The notes under the pieces were generated by a model. That model made no database searches, was not told where the DNA came from, and saw nothing but the letters and a program-made list of their open reading frames with translations. Shown piece by piece: positions 55,640 to 64,000 of a stretch of 64,000 nt of DNA. This DNA is from Sweltsa coloradensis (taxonomy: Eukaryota; Arthropoda; Insecta; Plecoptera; Chloroperlidae). Every line of letters begins with the position of its first letter. Position 1 is the first letter of the stretch. The stretch is from assembly GCA_024449915.1 (NCBI GenBank), contig JAMZAV010000322.1:310001-374000 (forward strand), read 5' to 3'. Made by a program: the position numbers and the translations under genes.

Positions 55640-56429
55640 ACGGAAAACACCGGTTTTCTTCTCGTTGAGTGTCATTCCGATCTTTTCTAATCTCTCTAGT
55701 ACAGCTCGAAGACGGCGATCATGTTCTTCTTGGCTGTCTCCCCACACGATTATGTCATCCATGTGGATCTCTACTCCTTCTAGACCTTGGAGTATAATGT
55801 TCATCTTTCTCTGAAAGTGTTCTGGGGCCGACGAGATACCGAATGGAAGTTTTTAGGAATTTAAATCTCCCGAATGGCGAGAGGAATGTCGTGAGATGCT
55901 GAGATTCTGGGTCCAACGGAACCTGCCAGAAACCCGCATTTGCGTCTAGTTTTGAGAATACCTTAGCTCCAGCAAGTTTTCCTAGTGTATGCTCTACCTT
56001 AGGGATTGGATGTATTTCCCGTTTCACACTACGATTAAGGTGAGTAAGATCTACGCATATTCGGACACCACCTGCTGGCTTTGGCACTACCACCATTGGT
56101 GCACACCAATCGGTTGCCTCTTCTACTTCGGCTATGACTCTATTTTTAACCATGTTATCTAGTTCCTTTTTTACAGTACCTAACAATGGCAAGGCTACTG
56201 ACCTAGGAGTGAAAATGGCTTTTGGAGTCGCTCCAGGATCTACATTGATTTTGTAGTCTCCTGGGATGGTTCCCAAACCAGTGAAGAGATTTTTGAATTC
56301 TTGTTTCCAATTTGTTTCTTGGACGTAGTTTACGATTGGATCGATAGATTGGTCTAGTCCTAGGATTTTTAGGCTAGTAATAGCTGGTCTACCTAGAAGT
56401 GGAGTATCTAGGCCTTGCACTACATACAC
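55640..56429 (-). pseudogene. Gypsy reverse transcriptase
   Basis: Reads DTPLLGRPAITSLKILGLD, PMVVVPKPAGGVRICVDLTH, LNRSVKREIHPIPKVEHTLG, FSKLDANAGFWQVPLD and LTTFLSPFGRFKF. A frameshift near 55850 follows; the catalytic MDDI box is in another frame near 55760. All core RT segments are recognisable. Confidence 0.87.
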
Positions 56430-56439
56430 GGTTTCAGTG

Positions 56440-56870
56440 GTACTGTTCCTCTGAACTTGAGATTCACTTTGCCAACCCCAATAACATCCAGTGGTCTTTT
56501 ATCTGGCCCACAGAGTATTTTGGTTGGTTTTGTAAGTGCGATATTCTCGATTACCTGTTCAGTAGCTGGTAAAACCGTCACGTCTGCTCCAGTGTCAACC
56601 TTAAAGTCTACTTCCTTACCGTGGACGTTTGATTGTAACCATCCATGGTTTTGATCCCGATGATTTTATGCTTCCGATAAAGACACAGTCAGCCTGGGTG
56701 TTGTCTAGGACCTCTGCGACTTTCTTTCGACGACAAACCTTAGCGAAGTGGCCCTGTATGCCGCAGTTGTTGCATTTGGCATCCTTTGCTGGGCATGAGC
56801 CTCGGTTATCGGCATGGTTTTGGCTGTAGCCACACCATCTACAGTTTGTAACCTTGTTATTTACATTTTG
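56440..56870 (-). pseudogene. Gypsy zinc knuckle and protease
   Basis: On the minus strand a CCHC knuckle (CNNCGIQGHFAKVC, about 56725-56770) is followed by the aspartic protease site VDTGADVTVLP (about 56568-56600). The frame is not continuous with gag or RT. Confidence 0.75.
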
Positions 56871-57007
56871 ATACCCCCTGTGGACTTCTTACCTTTGTTA
56901 TCGTTTTATACTTTGAAGTTTCTTTCTTCTTAAAGGTGGAATGCTTAGGCCTACTATTGCATTCATCCAGGGTAAGGTTAGGTTTACTAGCACTAGGCCC
57001 ACTAGGA

Positions 57008-57455
57008 TCATGAATGTAGTACTAACCTTTGCCTAGCTATTTCCTCTGATAACCGAACTTGGGTGAGGGCCTTATCAAAAGTGAGCTTGGGATCTAATTG
57101 CAGTTTGTCGCTTAGTCTCTGGTCGCACATGCCTACTATGAGAGCCATCAACTTCATTTCGTCTGCTAGATTGCCCCATTCACATGTCTTAGATAGAGTG
57201 TGAAGTGATTGTGTATAGGTTTTCGATTGACTCACCTGGTTGTTGTTTTCGCCGTAGAAAACATGCCCTTTCATATATCTTATTTCTCATAGGAATGAAA
57301 TAATTCTCGAACTTTTGTACTACAACATCATAGTCATCTTCCTCCTCCCGAGCAAGATTGAAAGAGGTTAGGATCTCCTCTGCTCGATCACCCATTGTGT
57401 ATAAAGAGTGTTTTACCCTTGCCTCTTTGAAGTCACAGATTCTAGTCCAGAACAC
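57008..57455 (-). pseudogene. Gypsy gag, frameshifted
   Basis: Two overlapping frames. The first has HSLYTMGDRAEEILTSFNLA and ends after LRRKQQPGESIENLYT. The second carries CEWGNLADEMKLMALIVGMC and RLSEEIARQR, the conserved capsid C-terminal part. A shift near 57190-57270 separates them. Confidence 0.8.
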
Positions 57456-57875
57456 GTCCTAAATCGCTCAAACTTTTCCTCCACGAAGGCCATTCGTGGG
57501 GTTGAAAAGAAAAGATTTGAGGTGGGTCCCTTGGACCCGCCATGTGCTTTCGTTCTGCACACCGGGCGTCTGGTTTGTTTCTGCCATATTTACTTATATA
57601 TGTAACAGAAATACTTTGAAATATATTTTAATATTTCCCTTATTTCCTTATCCGACCGTTGTCACCCTGTTTTACCACTTTGGTATTAGGATTGTTCGGA
57701 TGATCGAGGATAAGGTGAGTATTTTTTTAGAAAACTGAATCACTTTTGGACGGCCTTTATTCGTCTGCTTATACACCGCCTTTGTGACATATAGTCTTCT
57801 TCTAGGTAGCCGTGAGGTGGCTCATTATTCAAAGCCGTGAGGCGGCACATTCGAATAGCCTAATGACACAGATGG

Positions 57876-58700
57876 GAGGTTCATGGTAAAACTTCCCATG
57901 AAAATCGATCCAAAGTACTTGGAAACTCCAAATTCATTGCCGAGCGTCGACTAACTCAAAATTTAAAGGCGTCTAGATAAGGATCTTGAACTCAAGGCTC
58001 AATACCATACATTCATGAATGAGTATGAAACCATGGGTCACATGCAACCAGTGAAAACTGATGGGAGAAGAAAACAGAGATGCTTGCTTTTATTTACCTC
58101 ATCATCCGGTTTTCAAGGCATCGAGCACTACATCTACCCGTGTGGTGTTCGATGCTAGTGCCAAGTCGTCAACCGGCATGTCATTATTAAATGACATTCT
58201 TCATACTGGGCCTATATTCAGCAGGACCTATACTCGATAGTGCTACGGTTCCGCACACACAACATCGCTATTGTGGCGGACGTAGCAAAAATGTACAGGC
58301 AAATCTTGGTCCACCCTGAAAACCAGAATCTGCAACGAATTCTTTGGCGGCAATCTCCCAAAGATGAAGTTCAAACCTTCAAGTTGACAACAGTCACTTA
58401 TGGAACTACATGCGCGCCATTCCTAGCGACAAGGTGCTTGAAGCAGGTGGCGATTGACAACAAGGAAAGCGCTCCTGTCAGTGCTAAAATAATCGAGGAA
58501 GATTTTTACGTGGATGATCTGCTGACCGGCTGTTCTACCTCAGAAGAAGCTGCACACATCTACAGGAACTTCCACCTTGCTCAAGCCCGGGCTTTCCTTA
58601 AAGGAATGGTCATCAAACTGTACAATATTTACCCAGAAAATCCCAGAGAGCTTCAAGGACACCAGAAGTTCTGTCCTTAGACAAGGAGAAGAATAACAAA
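57876..58700 (+). pseudogene. BEL reverse transcriptase
   Basis: Resumes right after the Gypsy duplication with FMVKLPMKIDPKYLGNSK and LTQNLKAS. Then IVADVAKMYRQILVHPENQN, YGTTCAPFLATRCLKQVA and the catalytic FYVDDLLTGCSTSEEA (frame 58240-58680). The first part is broken by stops. Confidence 0.85.
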
Positions 58701-58719
58701 ATATCTGGGGTTATTTGGG

Positions 58720-59520
58720 ATCCGAAGACCGATCAATTCCACTTGAAGACTGGCAGTCCCAGCCTTTTAGTCGAAATTCTAGTCAATCTCATGCTGTAAC
58801 CAAAATAACAAAACGAAGGGTGCTATCAACTTTTCTTCTAATTCGTCCATTTGGTCTGTTAGCCCCATTGTCATAAGGTTAAAATATTCATGAAACCCGG
58901 GGAAGAAGGAATAGGTGGGATGACCCACCGGGCAGCAAACCTGCAAGCAGTTTGGGCAAACCTTGTGAGCAAATACCTTTGGTCAGCGGACTCAACATCC
59001 CAACGCAATGTACTAGTTGATGTTCCCACCAATGCCTCAGTGGACATTACCATTGCATACGGGTGGTATACCCCACTGTATGTCCAGGACGCCTGTGATT
59101 TAAAAATCCATGGCTTCTGCGACAGCAGTGGAACGGGTTTATTGGTGATGCCTCTATTAGGGGCTACTATGCCACAGTGAAACTGTATCTAACCTGTTGT
59201 GTTCAAAGTCCAGGTACACCTGTTAGAGAACACTCTACTGGGTTTGGGAGTGTGTGGCGCTCTCCTTCTAGCCCATTTAGTGCCCAAGGCATCCCTGCAC
59301 TAATCTACGTGTTCGTGAAACCATCCTGGGGGACAGACTCCACATTGGTATTGCACTGGCTTTCAGCAGTTCATAAAGAGGAAAACGTTTGTAGGCCAAC
59401 CGTGTTGTCCATCAAGAATCACAGCTTTGCCCTGAACATTGCCATCTGCATGCAACCAGCAGATCTCGTTTTCAGAGGTGTTGACCCTCTACCTGAAGTC
59501 ATGTAACCTTTGGTGGCACG
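58720..59520 (+). pseudogene. BEL RNase H region
   Basis: Frames in several registers: LKIHGFCDSSGTGLLV near 59100 (RNase H D) and WGTDSTLVLHWL near 59330 followed by PADLVFRGVDP near 59455. Decayed. Confidence 0.65.
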
Positions 59521-60029
59521 ACCTGAATGGTTAATTCAAAACTCTTGTGGCCCAGCTGATATCCACCTTGTGCCTCTCTGACAGAAAAGCAGAAATCTTG
59601 TTGCAAAAAACAGTCCCAGAGACTGGACACAAGGTACTCTAAGCTGACCAAACTGGTTAGAGTACTCCCTTTATTGCAGAAGATTCATCAAGATACCAGA
59701 TTGGAAAGGGGAAACGGCAACTGTCGCGCTCACGCCCAAGAGATGGAAGACAGTTAACAGGTGTAAATTGTACGTCTATTTCATATAAAAAGGGAAAATC
59801 GCAAGTCTATCCAACAATCAAACCATTTCGCCAAAGAGTAATGTAAAGAGTTTGACTCCATTCATAGATCAGCAAGGGCTACTACGAGTTGGGCTCGACT
59901 CCAAAAGGCATCACTCCCCTAGGGATGCAATTCACCAATTGATCTTGCCAGCAGATCATCATCTCACCAACCTGATCCTGAACAACGAACACATCAATTT
60001 TGCTGCATGCTGGACACACAACTGCTGAT

Positions 60030-61080
60030 CTCTTAAATTCGCCAAGATTTTGGATCCCATCGATCAAAGACTGGTGAGAAAGGATGATTCATCGATGCAC
60101 CAGGTGCTTCCGACTTAAGGCAAAAGCTTCTCAGCAGTTAATGGGTGAACTACCAGCACAGAGAATCCAAACCCACTCGACCCGTTTCGCAATGTTGGTG
60201 TTGATTATGCTGGACCGGTCACGTTTAAAGTTTGGAACACCTCGCAGCAAGACAACAACAAAGGGATATATAGCCGTGTTTGTATGTCTAGCGACCAAGG
60301 CTGTTCACTTGGAATTTGTTACAAACCTAAAAACAGATGCTTTTTATAGCGGCTCTAAGGCGATTCATTGCTCGCAGAGGCAACCCTCTCGAATACAATC
60401 TGATAACGGAACCAATTTCCAAGGTGCTGCCCACCAACTCCATGGATTTTCACCAACTACTTCACGAAGAAACCATAATCGTCAGGTGGGAAGAAATCCT
60501 CTCACAGGACAATTGTAATTGGGTATTTATTCCGCCCCATGCTCCGCACTTTGGGGGCCTATGGGAGGCAGCAGTCAATCCATGAAATTCATGTAAAAAG
60601 GGTTATAGGTGACAATCATGACTTACGAAGAGATTGCTACCTTGCTAACTCAGGGTCGAGGCCCGTATGAACTCCCGTCCACTTTGCAACCTTATCTTTA
60701 AAGATCCTCATGACGTAAATTACCTCTCCCCTGGACATTTCCTAATCGGCGAACCTTTAACACAAATCCCCCCCGTTGACCTTTGTGATCAAGTATTAAT
60801 AGGTTGACCAGGTGGCCCGCAGGTTCAGCAACAGCTGCAGCAGTTCTGGAGACGATGGTGCAGACTATCCCACAAGAATGCAGCCAGCGTCGGCGCTGGC
60901 GCGACAAATGCCAAAAAAATGTTTTCAAAATGGTGCAGTGGTGCTTCCTGAAGGAAGGACAACGTTCCCTCATTGCAGTGGGGCTAGGAGTTATTGCTGA
61001 GCTCACAAAGGTCGTGAAAAAAACATCGTGCGGGTAGTTTTTCGGTTTAAAACCTCTCGTGGGACCTTCAAACGGCCCAT
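60030..61080 (+). pseudogene. BEL integrase and C-terminus
   Basis: GYIAVFVCLATKAVHLEFVT near 60260 follows a shifted VGVDYAGPVTFK (first D, about 60195). NWVFIPPHAPHFGGLWEAAV (about 60520-60580) contains the catalytic E. Further on are LSPGHFLIGEPL (about 60730) and FKTSRGTFKRPI (about 61045), the usual BEL C-terminus. Frames are broken many times. Confidence 0.8.
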
Positions 61081-61147
61081 AACTAACGTGTGCCTACTAC
61101 CCCAGTGCTAATCATGTTGAAAGCCCCGCCTTTCAAGGGGGCCGGTA

Positions 61148-61883
61148 TGTTTCAGGCGTTTTATTACAATAATTGGAAAACAATAACAATATACTATATA
61201 CATCATATTATAAACATTTAATTATATTAATATTTCCATTATTCATATTTTAATATAAGTTTACTTTAGGGCCTTTCACGGGGCCCGGGATTTTCTTGTA
61301 TATTTTAAATGTAGTACCTCTTACTTCTCCTTCTTCGCTAGAGAGCGGAAGCTTGCAGAGGGGTTGCAGGGCAAGTGGGCTTTTTTTGCCTTGGCCTGTT
61401 TAGAGGGTAGTGGCAGGGTTTTGTGTTGGCAACCCCAACCAGCAAATATTCAGTACGATTCGCGCGAGCAATCTCGTCGCACGGCTCACCCCCCACGATG
61501 TGCACAATACATCTTCTTGGCTCGTGGTGTTTTCAAATGTTTTTAACGTTAGTTTATTTCAGTGTATCAACCTGAACTACTTTCGTTAGTGGCAGCAACC
61601 AAGACAACCTCTTGGCCTGCAATCATTATCATTTTATTGTTTTGTATTTATCTATTTTAATTTATGTAACATCCTTATACATAATTCACGGCCTTTTCTT
61701 ATTTCATCAACAATCTCAAATCATTTGAAGTTTCATTATTTTGCATTCTTACAGTTTAAATAAATAGTAATATTATTTTAATTCATACCAGTGTAGTGTC
61801 TACCCCGTGCCTCCTATGTACTTACAGTCCACAATTATTTATCAGAGAAACTTTGTGTCGAAGGTAATCAACTTTCGTGTACA
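61148..61883 (+). repeat. BEL 3' LTR
   Basis: Nearly the same as the 5' LTR with scattered deletions. It is preceded by a purine-rich tract (AAGGGGGCCGG). Confidence 0.9.
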
Positions 61884-63075
61884 AAAGGGTTTAGATGTAA
61901 TAATTTCTGGTTGCAGTGGCTTGTCGGAATGGTATCTCCTTATCTTTGCTTGCTGCTTTCACAGCAATGACCTGGGTTTCGTAAGCACTAAACGTATATT
62001 TCCCTTCTGCAAACCAAACTTGAGACAACAATAATCAGAGCCAGTCAATATAAAATAGCAAAGTGCAAAAATGGCAAAATTGAGTTAAATTTTATCAATT
62101 CATTATTTAGTTCCATGTGACAATAAATTCTGTATTCACACTTCTAATAGTTCAAGTAATATATTCTAAAATGAACAATACAATGTTGCAATGAAAGAGT
62201 TAAAAATAAACTTATATGTGAAAATACGAATCGACTATATTTTCATTTCAGTATGGATGAACATGTTACTAAACTTTAATTTTAAAAAAGTAGACAGATT
62301 ATAACAGCGGAAGTTTTATGAAATATGTATTTTGTATGAATAATAATATAGTACTTGTGCCAAAATTGGACACTTACTTTGTCTCATTCGGGTCTCAAGG
62401 CATCAATAAACGCAAAAGTACATACACAATTTAAGCTTCTGCCCACAATGAAAGAGATCGATGTACTGGATTCAAGGGTCTTTATATCCATTGACTTTGT
62501 ACATGAGATATATGTGTTCAAAGTCAACTTGGCCAAAGTCAGCTCGAGTGTTTTTTAACATTTCCTGCTACGCATTAACAAATTTGATATCAGAACCAAC
62601 GATTGATGGATGGTCTAGTGATAAAACAACTAAATTTTGTCAAAAAGGTCGTAACTTGATCCCTTTATTATATTTGACCTTTGCTTGTTTGTTAAGCAGA
62701 AGCAGAGGATGTTATCTTGGGAATTATTACACAATGTCAAATGAAGATTTTGAATAAAATAAAATCACCATACTCTGTTACACAGTATCACAGAAATAAG
62801 TAGTAATAGTTACCGGTACTTTATATCTGCAATTACACAGGTAGTAATCATTATCAGAGATTGTCTTCACGATTGCACATTTCTTCAGAACCTACATTAT
62901 TATGTAACAGTTTCCTTCAGTTTTGAGCTATAGTGAAAAGGCACAGATATACCAAGTACATGATCATCAGTCACCCAAACTTGCCAACGGAAGAGACTAG
63001 GGACATGCGAAACTATTATTTGGAAGATTCAGAGATTGAAAAATTGGGATATTAACGACAGAGATCGAGTCACTG
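61884..63075. other. No gene recognised
   Basis: Short frames only (for example 62461-62757). No splice-bounded exon or element end could be supported. Confidence 0.4.
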
Positions 63076-63081
63076 AAAAGT

Positions 63082-63458
63082 GTGGCTCGTTGGTCTTGTG
63101 GTTAGCATATCTGCTTCCAATGCAATAAGGTCCAGGGGTCCATTCACCGCCAAAGTCAAAAGTTTTTTAACTCCTGATTTGGACTCAAGTCCATCAGTTT
63201 TTGTCTTGGGAATTTGCAAACGGTGACTTTGGAGCCGTCCTGGCAACGAAGCACATAATAAATTCAGAGTTGTTCTGAATCGGCCTTGTTGATTCTGGCG
63301 TTGATCCGCGGGTGTTCGCTCTGTCCATACCACTGATTGCCATATTTGCTATTAAAAATATCGATCTTTGGTTGGTTATCGCTCACTCGTCGATTGCGTC
63401 AGGGCCTACAGGGTTGGCTTGGTCGCTTTGATTTACTGTCCCCCACTGAAAATCAGTC
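63082..63458 (+). mobile_element. tRNA-derived SINE cut by a foldback element
   Basis: Near-complete copy: tRNA head GTGGCTCGTTGGTCTTGTGG, body with GGTGACTTTGGAGCCGTCCT and ATCGATCTTTGGTTGGTTAT, and the first half of the 3' hairpin (CCCACTGAAAATCAGT). The tail is missing because the foldback begins at once. Confidence 0.8.
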
Positions 63459-63459
63459 A

Positions 63460-63628
63460 TACTAGGTAAACGCCAAAGTCGTTGATAAACGAGTGAGTGA
63501 GCCATGTGTTGAGTACCCGGGAACATTCGCTGGATCTAGCCCACTAAGCCCAGTATGGGGAATGATACCGGGTACTCAACACATGGCTCACTCACTCGTC
63601 TATAAACGACTTTGGCGTTTCTCTAGTA
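63460..63628. mobile_element. Foldback hairpin with 61-nt arms
   Basis: The left arm from TACTAGGTAAACGCCAAAGT to GTTGAGTACCCGG pairs with the right arm over 61 nt with four mismatches, around a 48-nt loop. The terminus CTAGGTAAACGCCAAAGTC resembles the CTAGGAAAACGCTAAAGTC ends of the 38-50-kb family, so it may be a minimal derivative of it. Confidence 0.85.
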
Positions 63629-64000
63629 TAATCACTGCACAAACATTTGTGGTCACAGACCCTTGTTCAACAGATACCCAGGCTAAATGGAACGGCCAGC
63701 TAGTGTACGACCCACTGCCTCCAGCGTCAATGTAGGCATGTGAAAAATTGAAGACAATTTAGGCCTATAGACGAAAAGAGAAAATGGGTTTTAGTTTATT
63801 TGGTTTCCGGGCGCGTCAAGCGTTCGGTTATAATGCGCCACTCTAGCCTAAATAGGGAGGAAAATCCTATGCTGGTCAGAACCAGCCACGGGTAGGTGAA
63901 AGAAAAGGGGGGTTCTCACGTCGTCGTCGTGAAGGAGGTCGTGAGGGAAGGGGGAGAGAGATCGCATCTATTCGGGGAGTAATATATACTTCTCTATTAT
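63629..64000. other. No gene recognised; repeat shared with 37.8-38.1 kb
   Basis: Contains GGTCAGAACCAGCCACG and a following G-rich, TCGTCG-rich stretch also seen in odorant-receptor intron 1. Nothing else can be supported before the window ends. Confidence 0.4.

Larger units (their letters stand above)
53245..57868 (-). mobile_element. Gypsy LTR retrotransposon nested antisense in BEL
   Basis: LTRs of about 200 bp lie at 53245-53448 and 57668-57868, both starting TGTTTTA and ending AATGACA. CAGATGG lies outside both (53238-53244, 57869-57875); the true target duplication is probably 5-6 bp of this. The minus strand encodes gag, zinc knuckle, protease, RT, RNase H and integrase in Gypsy order. 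No envelope gene is present. Multiple frameshifts inactivate it. Confidence 0.92.
50131..61883 (+). mobile_element. BEL/Pao LTR retrotransposon, interrupted and decayed
   Basis: LTRs of about 740 bp start TGTTCAGGCGTT / TGTTTCAGGCG and end CTTTCGTGTACA. AAGGG flanks the left side and recurs one base beyond the right LTR. Order: gag with zinc knuckles and a retropepsin-like DSAS site, then RT (YVDD), RNase H and integrase, as in BEL/Pao. A Gypsy element on the opposite strand splits the polyprotein between the protease-like part and the RT. Many indels in pol and between the LTRs show it is old. Confidence 0.9.

Noticed and set aside
60698..61006. Overlapping ORFs on both strands near the BEL 3' end
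   Set aside because: Shadows of the decayed BEL C-terminal coding region.

Overview
This is a eukaryotic, AT-rich, intron-containing and transposon-dense window. The one gene that identifies the host is an insect-type odorant receptor (7tm_6 family), so the source is a winged insect. A large-genome hemipteran would fit the mobile-element load, but I cannot prove the order from this sequence. There is no bacterial operon, CRISPR array or rRNA.

Host genes. The odorant receptor lies on the minus strand at 34289-40915. I traced seven exons with canonical GT-AG introns and consistent phases; together they give an uninterrupted 508-residue protein. Its intracellular loop 2 is unusually long. A 23-bp minisatellite touches its start codon. 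Downstream, at about 28953-32590 and also on the minus strand, is a train of small, well-spliced exons of a gene I cannot name. A short signal-anchor ORF at 2844-3014 may be a first coding exon.

Mobile elements by region. 1.6-5.3 kb: MITEs, a long palindrome and a foldback element. 5.6-10.2 kb: three Penelope-like elements, two of them head to head and one flanked by inverted repeats carrying hammerhead-like motifs. 11.9-14.8 kb: a foldback element split by a LINE, which is itself split by a hAT-type MITE. 14.9-19.9 kb: a TTAA-flanked MITE, a family with unlike ends (called family X here), and a 3.06-kb element with about 670-bp inverted repeats and a decayed transposase. 20.7-28.5 kb: a nested stack (LINE, then hAT MITE, then family X, then a SINE and a complete hAT transposon with an intact 867-residue transposase). 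31.0-33.4 kb: a 5'-truncated LINE with target-site duplication and a hAT-like MITE. 38-50 kb: several copies of a family starting CTAGGAAAACGC, plus a tandem array. 50.1-61.9 kb: a BEL/Pao LTR retrotransposon split by an opposite-strand Gypsy element. 62-64 kb: a tRNA-derived SINE interrupted by a foldback hairpin.

Most boundaries come from terminal inverted repeats and target-site duplications read by eye. Superfamily names beyond hAT, Penelope, BEL and Gypsy are tentative.
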